This document shows, one piece after another, positions 11,570 to 20,990 of a stretch of 36,376 nucleotides of DNA. Numbering within the stretch: the stretch's first letter is position 1; every line of letters starts with the position of its first letter. This DNA comes from Spirogloea muscicola (lineage: Eukaryota > Streptophyta > Zygnematophyceae > Spirogloeales > Spirogloeaceae). The notes under the pieces were generated by a model. It did no database searches. It saw nothing but the letters and a program-made list of their open reading frames with translations, and was not told the origin of the DNA. Made by a program: the position numbers and the translations under genes. The DNA lies in NCBI GenBank assembly GCA_009602725.1, contig WELB01000070.1, positions 178,896 through 215,271 of the forward strand. The letters run 5' to 3'.

Positions 11570-13380
11570 TCGTGGCCGGGCGTCTCAGATGCCTGCCCTC
11601 CGCCTTAACCATGCAGCACAAGCGTGTGCCCCGCTGAGCGAGGCAAGAAGTTGCATTACGAGGTGGAATTTCTCACTGACTGCTGCCTGCAGCGGTGGAC
11701 CGCTGGGGCTGCATGGGCCCCGGGCTGCAGCTTCCACAGTCTTCCCAGAGCCTTCGATTTATGGACGGTTGTGTGTGCTCGATAGCTGAACAGATTACAC
11801 CACCAACATGTGGTTGTTTGCGCCTGTCCTTTTCCTGTTGCGCCGCGGGCAGTACATTTGTACACAGCGTGCTCAGCTTCTCGCGTAGCTTTTGCACCCT
11901 GAATAACCGTTAGCTAGGCGCACTGGGTCAGTTGATCAGCCATCTTAGTAGACACTTTGGACCCCTCGCCGTGACATGTTGTGCGCATGACTTGCTAAAT
12001 ACTAGATCGCTTCTGACTGAAGTGTCATCACCTCCGTAGACGACTATAGTGACAATCTTCACTGAAATCCTACTAAGAACGACATTGTTGAATTCGCTGG
12101 TAGACTTCGTATTCTAATGGGCTGGTAACTCTGAATCACTATTCCTTCTAAAAAGAGGCTTCTCATCCTAAGCTCTCCTTACTTTATGCGCCTGCGCTAG
12201 CACAAGTCATACTTGGCTATAGACTGCTGTAAGATTCGTGCTGGGTGCATGACCTACTTATCACGCGGTTGTGTTGAGCTTGTTACTTCAACCCATTGTC
12301 AAATATTGCCTTAGCTGGTGGCTCAAGAGCTTGTCAATTGCAGTCCGGTATTCGGGCATCAGTTAGCGACCTCTATGTGCTGACTCGTGGTAACTGAGCG
12401 GATCAGCTTAGCAGCAGCTGACGTACATTTGTCAATGTGCTTGCCTTTGTACTTGGCCAAACAGGCTCTCACCTCTTAACACACACTCCATCCCATTGTT
12501 AAATGGTCATGGTTGCTGTCTTTGCTGGCTCCACATTTAGAAAATTGTTGCTCGCTTTATCTCAGAAGGTCAGAAGGACTCAAGAAACTTGTTGCACTGA
12601 CACTGACAAACCAGAACATGTATGCATTTATGAGCAAAGAGCACATACTCATGCCAACTAAGCAGGTACAACAGTGATAGACTTGCACAATATTGTTGTA
12701 AACTCAAACTTTGATTGACAGTCCACTTTCTTCTTGTCAAGTCATCCAGATATCAAGTTGCTGCTGCTATGTGTGGCATCTGCCAAGTGGCTATGACCAT
12801 TATTACAGTCCATTGAAGATGCACACTCTGTGCAACTTTGAGACCTATTCAATGACTTGAAATAGATACAGGACAGCAGCTTTATGCGGTGCATGTTGGT
12901 GTGTTGCTTTGGTGCCACATTGACATGTGCTGCAAGAAGTGCTTAGCATGATGACTATAGCAAATACTCAATAAAAAGGACTGCACAAGCCTTGTCGAGG
13001 CGAGCGTTAATAACTCACATGACTCTCATTATTGCCCGGTCCAACATTCTGCGAGGTTCACTTGAAAAATGGTAAATTATGCAGTTTACTGTATTTTTCA
13101 AACAAAAAGAAAAAGCGCAAATTATATATTTGTATTTGCCTGCCAGAGAGTCTCAGGAACTCAGGTTTGGCAAGCATCTCATGCAGGAAAAGCAGCTGAA
13201 AGTATTTGGAAAATAGGAGCACAGAAGCGCTTCATAAGATGCTACAATTACTTTTTCAATCTGACATGCAAACATGCTTATCAAATCTCAGTATTAAGAA
13301 GTAGTAGTCCGATGCCTTCTGTTTGAGGAAGCTGACCAAAAGGCTTGCAGCTTCGTCACTATTGACCAAGACATAGACCT
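11570..13380. other. Stretch without a recognisable gene
   Basis: GC-rich up to about 11720, then AT-richer DNA with stop codons in all frames. The only recognised feature is repeat B copy 2 at 12310-12490. Confidence 0.45.
12310..12490 (+). repeat. Dispersed repeat B, copy 2
   Basis: Matches 824-1016 over nearly its full length, with scattered substitutions and small indels, including CGACCTCTATGTGCTGACTC and CTTGCCTTTGTACTTGGCCA. Confidence 0.75.
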
Positions 13381-14032
13381 TCACAGGTGCCTGCCACCCC
13401 TGCCCCTGTGGTGATTGCCTCGAAAGACGAAGCTGGGAGCTGGGCCAGGGGCACCAGCAAAGTAGCTGTGATTGTGGCGGGCTCCGTGAGTATGGTTGGC
13501 TGTGCCGATGACAGTGCCGTTGACGTTGAGCAGTTTGATGCAATCATGTCCATGGGTAGTGCCGTTGACAGTCACATTTGTGCCGTTTGGATAGACGCAG
13601 GTGTGCGTGCTATTGCCATTCAGGGTGTAATTTCCAGCAAAGGTCCCATTGCCATGGTGGTGCCTGCCGCCCCTGCCACCCCCGCCGTGGCCACCTCTAG
13701 CAAAGCCTCCTGCACGTGCACGTGCACATACTTCCACCAATTAAGCACGTGCAGCATTTCCCTGTAGTGCAGCTTTGCCGGATATGGACATCACATGGGC
13801 GACCAACAGATAATGAGGAGCAAAGGTTGCCTAGTTCTAAGCAGAAGGCGGGAATGTGGTGTCTCCTTCTGAGAGCGTCAGTGATTGCTAAGGCATCAAG
13901 GCATCACTCAGGGGGAGTGTCTCCATAGTGTCTCCCCCCCCGTGTCAAGTACACCGCGTGCTCACCATCCGGCAGAGTGGCGAACACCAGCACCACGACA
14001 GCCAAAGTGAAGAGCATGCGCGAGAACGCCAT
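13381..14032 (-). CDS. Small secreted sequon-rich, His/Asn/Gly-rich protein 1 (131 aa)
   Basis: Two exons: 14032-13966 (67 nt) and 13709-13381, joined across a GT-AG intron in phase 1. Residues 1-22 form a signal peptide (basic start, then LAVVVLVFA). The mature part opens with a Gly/His/Arg stretch, then residues 43-104 hold nine N-glycosylation sequons (NGT, NYT, NST, NGT, NVT, NGT, NGT, NHT, NHS). There are only two Cys (60 and 79), a Pro/Ala patch (APGPAP) and a basic Gly/Arg/His tail. It is predicted to be secreted or in the cell wall and heavily N-glycosylated; His could bind metal, which is inference. The same layout recurs in the neighbouring gene at 17364-18112, so the two are probably a tandem duplication. 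The family is not recognised. A leader intron probably precedes the ATG (14034-14348). Confidence 0.75.
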
Positions 14033-14033
14033 T

Positions 14034-14348
14034 CTGAGCGGGGAGATGGCTTGCCATGCACGACCATAGCAACAACATTGGTCAGAGCTTGTCATGTAGC
14101 TGCTCGAAGTAAATGGCTTCTCAAGCAAGGTGGAGTAGGCGTGGCTTGAGGCATTATACACAAGACATTCCTTGTGCGCGAGCTCACTCAGCTACAACCC
14201 GGCAGCTGCAGGTCGTATGAACATTCAACGGGCTGAGGCCTGTCAGTGGTCGGGCAGCCCACGAGCTTGACGCCCACTGGCCCCAAGAGACGGCGGAGCA
14301 GGCACCATAGCGCAGGGGAGGAAGAAAGAAGCCCTTGCGAGCACTCAC
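14034..14348 (-). other. Probable 5' leader intron of sequon-rich gene 1
   Basis: On the - strand a strong donor, CACCAG|GTGAGTGC (exon end 14349), faces an acceptor, CCCCGCTCAG|A, one base before the ATG at 14032. The upstream exon would lie in the GC-rich island at about 14350-14750. The frame upstream happens to be open, so an N-terminal extension cannot be excluded, but the signal peptide at the second-exon ATG argues for a non-coding leader. Confidence 0.5.
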
Positions 14349-14349
14349 C

Positions 14350-14760
14350 TGGTGACACGAAGGGGCCGCTGGGGCAATGGCGGGAGGCCTTGTAGTGGAC
14401 GAGTCTGGTGGGGAGGCGAAGGAGACAGCAGTATGGGGCTTGCGGCAGGAGGGCCGTGTGAGGAGGGGACGTACAAGTGGCGGAGGCCACGGTGGGTGGG
14501 TTGCGCAGTCAGCGTGGCATGGACATTATGCATTATTGCTTGACTCGTTGGACCGCAACGGCGACTTCCCGTTTGCGCCAATGGGCGGTGCGACGCGGGC
14601 CCCCGAGCGGCAGCTTCGCTGTGGCCGCACTATGGAGATTTCCCCGCTGGCATCTACACGTGGCCGCCGGCGTGGCCTGGCCCCGCTGCCCACGTCCCGC
14701 GAAAATCGCGCGCACCTGACACCTCGACTTCGTCAGGTGCCCCCCCCAAGGTCTCCGTCT
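14350..14760. promoter_or_regulatory. GC-rich island, probable promoter of sequon-rich gene 1
   Basis: CpG-rich DNA just upstream of the predicted leader donor. A long + frame (14377-15057) crosses it but runs on into repeat-like DNA and has no recognisable domain. Confidence 0.4.
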
Positions 14761-14959
14761 CACGCTCCGAGCCGGCCGCTTGGCAAACTGGACCTGTCCA
14801 TTCTTCTGTGTGCGGGCCTCCACCACCTTGCCCCTCCTGCAAAGCTTCCTCTTTTGCCCCGCTCTCTACACCAGCTTTTGAATGAACAATGTCTTGGCTT
14901 GATTTGGCCCCCCTTTGGAATCAAGCGCGCGTTATTTCGTTCTGCAAGCACGACTCGAA

Positions 14960-14992
14960 GCATCTGCACCACTCAAAGTGTGGTGCAGATGC
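14960..14992. repeat. Perfect 13-bp inverted repeat, 7-nt loop
   Basis: GCATCTGCACCAC at 14960-14972 is exactly complementary to GTGGTGCAGATGC at 14980-14992. No gene is assigned around it. Confidence 0.8.
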
Positions 14993-15696
14993 AGATAGTC
15001 TCGTCCAGGATGCGCTCTCTCTCGATCGCCTCGATCAAGGTTTATCAAAGACGCTGACCATCCTGGGGGGGGGGGTGACTGTGGTCCCACTGCGACGAGA
15101 CGCTTACGGTGCATCTTGCCTCTGTGGCTCGGCCCCGTGGCTGCTTAGAAATAGCGGTGGCCCGACAACAGGGGCAGGTGGGGAGGTTGTTGAGCAGCCC
15201 GAAGTTGAGCAGTGCTGCAGATCAGCTGGCTCAGATGTGCAGCATTCGCCCTGTCTTGTGCTGCAGCTTCCCAGGTATTTCCCATGCATCCGCCTGCTGG
15301 CTAGGCCTTGGCTGCCGCCTTCCTGGACCAGTGGCCGACTCCTTCCTCCTGCTGCTATTCAATCACATTCGGGACATGGCTTACTGGTTAGCTGTGCATA
15401 GCGATTTCTGTGTTGCTGCGGAATCTGCCAATGCATACTTGTGGCTTCCTCTAGACCTCGTCTTATTGGCCTGGGCTTGCCGATCACAGCCATCGCCTCT
15501 ACTGGAAAAGTTTTCCTTAGATTGCTCAGCTTTAGCAGCCACCGCCTCCTTAAGAATCCTCTCTTGCGTGTATGGCTGCTTCTTTAGCAGCCTCGCTGTC
15601 TTACACGAGCATTGAGAAAAGCGTCACCTCCCGCCTGCCAGCGAGAGCACTCTCCCTTCCTACTCTTCGTCAGTCCCTCAGAATTGTATAGCTTTC

Positions 15697-15722
15697 CGTA
15701 CTTCGCCGGCAGGCGAAGTACG
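15697..15722. repeat. Perfect 11-bp hairpin, 4-nt loop
   Basis: CGTACTTCGCC (15697-15707), loop GGCA, GGCGAAGTACG (15712-15722). The stem is GC-rich and without mismatch. No T-run follows it. Confidence 0.8.
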
Positions 15723-16084
15723 CATGCAAGCTGGTGAGGATGGATATCTTCCCTTGCTTGCTTGCTTGCTTCCACGTGGCCTTTGAGCTCAGTTGCTTAA
15801 TTTTCACCAGCTTGCGCGATGCACGTTGGTCAGTGGCAAGAAGAGCAGGCTGGCATCAACGCCGCCGGCTCTCTGGCTTCTCCAAAACCTGCAGCGTTTT
15901 CTGGCTTACGCCTTGTATCTGCATGCCGGCCGTGCCCTGGCTGCTGCCTCCGGCGACCGGTAGAGGGATTGCTACCCAGCTGCTTGTGTATCTTGACTGC
16001 GACTACTAACCAAGGCTTTACTGAGAGGCCATCCTCAGTGATTGCTTGTTACCCTGCGTGCTGTGCTTGCCGTCTCCATTGAGA

Positions 16085-16150
16085 TATGTCATTCTTTTGT
16101 GGGCTGGCGCTTTTCGGCCCTTGCCCCCATTGAGAGAGCTGCTTCCCCGG
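16085..16150 (+). repeat. Isolated repeat C copy
   Basis: A single forward copy: TTTTGTGGGCTGGCGCTTTT, then GGCCCTTGCCCCCATTGAGA. Here the 3' stem reads CGGCCC instead of CAGCCC. Confidence 0.65.
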
Positions 16151-17363
16151 CACTGCCCTCTTCAGACGAGCTGTTCTCTGTCCTTCATTGAGTGCTCTTC
16201 CCCTCTCTGATAATGAGCTGCTGCTTTATGACTGCTGTTGTGAAGGTGCTTCTTGTTAGGGCTGTTGAGAAGACGCTCGCATCCGAACAAAGGCTGAGCA
16301 TGCATGGCTAAGTGTGTACCAGCAAGCCAAATCCAAGTAGGTGGATTGTGAGTTGGCTCACCCGCATCACAACGTCAGCTGCTAGGAGCGACCTATCGTA
16401 ACGGTGGGCTTGTGGGCTTGCATCCACCTCTGCCAGGTACCCTCAGCATACCTGGCCTGTATCCAGGGACCACCATACGGAAGCACCAATTCGTGAATGA
16501 CCGGACCTGGTGATTACTTGCTCATGCCTTTAAGTACTGTTTGCTCTGTATGCTATCACCTACGCTTCATTGTGCTCTATGACTTCTGACCCTTGTTATT
16601 TTCAGTGAGGAATATGTGACCTGCAAGAGCTAGTCTATGCCTCGCACCTTTGGACAGATCGCACCAGCTGCTGACTTGGGCTTCTACCATGCGGGCTCCT
16701 TTGATCACCAGTTTGTCTACGCTCCTGAGCTTACTTATGTTTGTCATAATAGGCTGTCCCCTCTGCTGGCGCCATCTTGGGCCGACGACATTGTACTGTT
16801 GCTGTTTGGGCTAGCCGCTCACAATCACTGCAGTTCTCAGCGGAGCTTGCATGGACCTGAAATGGACCTGAAATGAAGTGTATCAACTCTCATCTAAGTC
16901 ACGGAAGGCAACTATCCCATTGTCTATTACATACGAAGGGGTTCAGGGCCAGAGGTTTGATAAAGAGAAGTTCTAAACAATCACAACATCAATCATGGCA
17001 ACATGCTTGCAGCATGTAGACCGTGCTTCTGCAAGGCTCATGCCTAGGCATATCAATAGTCATCAGTTGACCAATTTCGCAAGTTGTATCAAGCATACTG
17101 GTATCAATGTTGATGTACAAATGACAGTTCTTACCCAAGTCTTTGAAAGACAAGTGAAGTAGAGTAGTGCGGGTGTGAATCAAACTGCAAAAAGCGACTA
17201 CGTTACGAAAACTGCCCAACTACAATACGACAACTGCCTAAAGTCCTGGCCTTGCACACATTGTCCTGGCCTTGCTCACAAGTGCCTCAGCAAATCTAGC
17301 TAAGAAAGGCGACAGCCAAGTCACAGTGAATTTTCGGATACTCTTGCCAAGAACTTCCACCTT
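16151..17363. other. Stretch without a recognisable gene
   Basis: Ordinary composition and short frames only. Two tiny tandem duplications are present: ATGGACCTGAA twice at 16850-16875, and GTCCTGGCCTTGC twice at 17243-17280 with a 20-bp period. Confidence 0.45.
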
Positions 17364-18112
17364 CTAGTGACCACGGAAACGACCAAAGAAGCCAGCCCTG
17401 CGGCCACCTCCATGCGTTCCATTCAAAGTCTTGTTGCCGGTAGTGCAGTTCGAGTTGCGAGTGTGGTTGTGCCCGACAGTGTGATTGAATCCAACAGTGT
17501 GATTGTGGATAGTATGCTTGTGAGCAGTTTCATTGAACTTGGTGCCATTGCGTGTGCCGTTGAGGTGGGAAAAATGACCATGGTCTCTGCCTGGTCCATG
17601 CAACAAACAACAAGTCTGCTGCTTAAGATCTGCAACCTCAAAACCAAGCTGCAACAAGAGAAGCAGCAGTAGCTGCAATGTATGTAGCAGACATCCGCTT
17701 TGCAACAGGCTGGTTACTTACCATGAAGCATGCGACCTTCTACAGCAGCGTCCACAGCGCTGCCTTGACCTGCGTCAGATCAAATGAAGCAAGTCAGTTG
17801 ACCACAGATAAAGCTGGTGTCGAACTGATGACGCACCCTTGAACCAGCATGGACAAAATCTTGGGACATACCATCTACCTGTGCGACATCTGCAGGACCT
17901 CAGATGCAAATCTTCCCTAGACCTGTAAGAGATGGTTCACAAGTTGCCTTATGCTCTTATCTTGGAGCTCAGGCATCTCCCATTCTGTCCTTGATGATGG
18001 CAGAACCCCCAGACTTGCCATTCAGGCCTCGTTGACCAAACTCACCAAGGAGTAGCACAAATGCCACAACAAGAGCAGCCAGAAGCCCCATAAGGTTGAT
18101 TTGACTCGCCAT
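17364..18112 (-). CDS. Small secreted sequon-rich, His/Asn-rich protein 2 (about 97 aa)
   Basis: Two exons: 18112-18046 (67 nt, phase 1, the same as its neighbour) and 17590-17364. Residues 1-22 form a signal peptide (MASQINLMGLLAALVVAFVL, then LL). Residues 33-81 hold nine sequons (NGT, NGT, NET, NHT three times, NCT, NKT, NGT), including a repeating NHTVG pattern, and the protein ends in a Gly/Arg/Phe/His tail (GRFRGH). An alternative acceptor (exon start 17629) would add 13 residues including two Cys, giving 110 aa. If the intron is retained, a 47-residue product results. It is predicted to be secreted and densely N-glycosylated. Sequence identity to protein 1 is low outside composition, but exon lengths, phase and layout agree. 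The family is not recognised. Confidence 0.7.
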
Positions 18113-18125
18113 CTCTGCTGAAGAT

Positions 18126-18425
18126 CTGCAAGTCAATCAAGGGCGCTGCTAAGAAATTTAGTACTTATGGCCCGTGCGGCCTCCCAGCTAATCTAAGCCT
18201 CATAAGAGGTGCTTCTAAGTTGAACCATGGGCACACATTTTCCAGATTCACAGCAACGGCATTGGTGAATACTGCGACTAGATGCCAATAAGTGTCAAGC
18301 CCATATCAATGTCCACTGTTTGGGTGCAAGTATGTGGTGGCAGAGAGTGCCATGCAATAAACAGAGGCTGATGCGTGACAGAGCCAGCCATGACTGAGGT
18401 CTGCGACAGCCTTCCGTGTGCTCAC
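18126..18425 (-). other. Probable 5' leader intron of sequon-rich gene 2
   Basis: On the - strand the donor GCCCAG|GTGAGCAC (exon end 18426) and the acceptor GACTTGCAG|ATC (exon start 18125) bracket 300 nt just upstream of the ATG at 18112. The size and position match the 315-nt leader intron of gene 1. The frame upstream of the ATG meets no usable start, so the first exon is probably untranslated. Confidence 0.5.
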
Positions 18426-18426
18426 C

Positions 18427-18890
18427 TGGGCGGCGGGGAGTTGCTCAGCCGGGGGCGCCGGCGGGGGGAGGCGAGGGGAGGGAGAGCTGGGAATGGGAAG
18501 CGGCTGAGGCGGTGCCTGTGGCTTAAGGAGCGGCGGCAGCAAGCGCCTGTGAGACCGACATGGCGCACCGGGGCCGGTCTCGAGCGGTGAGGCGGTCAAC
18601 GGCCGCGGCACAATTCAGCCGCGCGGCGGGCGGCCGGATTTGGGGATGCTGCTGGAGCCGCATCCGGAGATACGGGGCGGGCCGATGTGGCTCCAATCTG
18701 GCCGCCGGTCTCCGTCTTTGCGGCAACCGCGGGTTTGACGAACGTGCCCCCCCCGGGCGCAAGGAAGCCGCGCTGGCGCAGTAACTGACCCGGAGTTCAG
18801 CTTTCGCTCCATCCTCTTACGCGGCGGGCGGGCGGCCCCGTCGGGAGGGGCCCGCTTGATCCGCGGGCGCGCCCCATCGCACTGCGCCAT
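18427..18890. promoter_or_regulatory. GC-rich island, probable promoter of sequon-rich gene 2
   Basis: Strongly CpG-rich, and placed exactly as the island upstream of gene 1. A + strand ATG at 18560 opens a 74-codon Arg/Gly-rich frame without motifs; I do not call it a gene. Confidence 0.4.
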
Positions 18891-19159
18891 GTCGATTGAC
18901 AAGAATCGGAATAAAGGTCCGGTATAGCTGGCTTTCCCGCCTTGGAAGTGATTGAAGCCTAGGATGGCAAACCCTCTTCTGACGAGGTCGAGGCGACCGC
19001 TCATCCAATGCGGACTACAACAATGGAGCGACTACAGAAAGAAGCGCGGCCAGATTGACTGGTGGAAAGAAGAGAGAAAGCGCGGCCAGATTGACTGGTG
19101 GCTGGGAAAGGCCAGCCCAAAAGAATGGACAAGGTCTGAGGGAGCTTGAGTAAATAAAG

Positions 19160-19220
19160 AAAGAAGGCGCGCGGTGCACATGAAAATTGAAGGGAGGCAA
19201 ATTCAAGCCTTACCTGGTCG
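19160..19220 (-). repeat. Dispersed repeat A, reverse copy
   Basis: The reverse complement reads CCCTTCAATTTTCATGTGCA, then CCGCGCGCCTTCTTTC, matching the repeat A core. A partial second copy lies just right of it, near 19215-19240. Confidence 0.65.
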
Positions 19221-19589
19221 AGAGAAGGCGCGCGGTACTGCTTCTTGCGCAGCCTTTTTCCCCCGCCCTTGATTCTCCTGTAGCTCTTTGGATTTTGTCC
19301 ATTCTTTTTTGGCTGGCTTCTGCCAGCCCCTCTCTTCTATGGGCGAGATTTTTCCCTTTTCCCCCGCCAACAACTTATATTTCCCTCGGTACGTAACATT
19401 TCTTCTTACATGATCCTTGCTTAGTAGTGTCTTTCAGCGCTTTTGGGCCCCTTTGGACCTTGTCAAGCTTTTTTCGGGCTGGCTGTATCACAGCCCTCGC
19501 CCCTTCTGGGTAGGTTACACATTATGTAGCCTCCTTTGGTTTGCACGGTGCCATGCTATGTAAAACGGCAAGCATCGTGTATTAGAAAG

Positions 19590-19700
19590 AAATGTAGGCC
19601 AAATGGCCAGGTACAAAGTCAAGCACATTTAAAAATCGACATAACCTACAGCAGATTGACCCGCTCAATAACCACGGGTCAAAACATGAAGGTCACTACT
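19590..19700 (-). repeat. Dispersed repeat B, reverse copy
   Basis: The reverse complement contains CCGTGGTTATTGAGCGGGTC, then AATCTGCTGTAGGTTATGT and TTTGTACCTGGCCATTT. It is closest to the copy at 35885-36056. Confidence 0.7.
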
Positions 19701-20990
19701 CGATGCATGAAAACTAGATGCCAGGAACGGAGCCCTTCTGCCACCTACTAGAGCTCGCCCAGCTAAAAGGAAAGAATACGAGTAGACAAGGTCCGAAGGA
19801 GGCCGGAAAACGCTACACCACCTAGCCACGCAAGTGTCTGCTGAGACTGGGTGCTCAATCATCCGTGTCAGCTGCCGCAAGTCAGCAAGGTCATTCAACA
19901 AGAAGAAACAGCTCTTTCAAATCGACAGCAGTGGCTGTGAGAAGCCAGCGCAAAGAGAAAAGAAGAAGAGAAAAGGACGCTTCCAGGATTTGCTCTTTGA
20001 ATTTTGTCCATTCTTTTTTGGCTGGCTTCTGCCAGCCCCTCTCTTCCGAGCTCTTTCTTTTCCAGGAGAGGGCGGTGGCTGTGAGAGGCCAGCCCAAGAA
20101 AAGTGGCCCAGCCCAGGAAGTGGCTCTGCCAATGGGGGCAAGGGCTGTGAAAAGCCAGCCCGAAAAAGATTGACAAAGCTTCGAAGAGGCCACAATGACG
20201 GAGGGGCCCGAAAATGCTATGTCAGAACGGGTGGGGGATGGACCACACAGTAGCTACGAGTGAGGAGCCTCAAATTCGACAGACTAGCTCCCGGAAAGAA
20301 AGTGCCCCGGAAAACTCCCCTTGAATGAACAAAGTTCGAGGGGGCCAGGGAAGGCGCTGAAGCACACAGTAGCCCGAAACAATCAGTAACCCCTGTTGAG
20401 CAGCCGCAGCCAATGAGAATGCTCGCCCACTGAGGGTAGGGGCTGGGAATAGCCAAAGAATGGATTTCCAAGTCTCCCTGATCGTTCGCCGCCGCACCGC
20501 TCGATAAGAAAATTAAGGGTGTATTTGAAACAAGTACAAAGGCAAAGGGGGAGGCTGTGAAAGAAGCAGCTCCGAAACGATGAAAGCTCTTCCTAGAGGA
20601 CGCAATGGCTGTGAGACCTGCCCAGAAGTGAATGGACAAGGTCAATGGGCCAGAAAGGGAAGTTGTTTGAAAGATGAACAAGCAGCTCTTCCGAAAGAGG
20701 CAGCTCTTTCAAAGGGGGCGAGGGCTGTGAGAAGCCAGCCCACAAAATGATCAACAAGCTCCTGGAGCCGCAAATTCTTGGAGGCCACTAAGGGGTGCCT
20801 GCGTAGTAGCCCCTGGACAGCAGCCACGAGTTGGAGAAAGTAGGAAACAAACAGCTTTTACAAAATTAGGCGATGGTTGAGAGAGGCCACTCCATAGTAA
20901 AGAACGGGGTCGAAAAGGGCGGGACGGGAATAGATTCGGCAACAATCTTCCTTTTATAAAGAGCTCTATCAACCATGAGACTGAATACTG

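Larger units (their letters stand above)
14761..16080. other. Stretch without a recognisable gene; two perfect hairpins
   Basis: Frames of 160-170 codons are open on + (14889-15401, 15109-15615), but they overlap in different phases and contain nothing I recognise. A weak repeat A relative sits at 14880-14940. There is an 11-G run at 15065-15075, a (CTTG)4 tract at 15753-15771, and two strong inverted repeats listed separately. Confidence 0.4.
18970..20990. repeat. Repeat field 2: repeat C, with A and B copies embedded
   Basis: Repeat C copies are packed in both orientations: 19085-19145 (-), 19290-19360 (+), 19430-19520 (+), 19985-20045 (+), 20075-20180 (-), 20325-20460 (-, related to the 167-bp block), 20560-20660 (-) and 20700-20790 (-). 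In the copy near 19312 the hairpin is GGCTGGC, loop TTCT, GCCAGCC, so the stem persists while the loop has changed. A 23-bp tandem duplication (GCGCGGCCAGATTGACTGG) lies at 19043-19101 with a 36-bp period. No coding frame is supported. Confidence 0.75.

Noticed and set aside
13387-13767. 126-codon open frame on + opposite sequon-rich gene 1
   Set aside because: An antisense shadow. The - strand has the signal peptide, splice sites and the parallel gene at 17364-18112.
14377-15057. 226-codon open frame on +
   Set aside because: It begins in a GC island and ends in a repeat A relative and a hairpin, with no recognisable domain or exon borders.
17944-18112. 47-residue unspliced ORF of sequon-rich gene 2
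   Set aside because: It arises only if the intron at 18045 is retained. The donor CTTG|GTGAGT and the matching 67-nt exon in the paralogue favour splicing.
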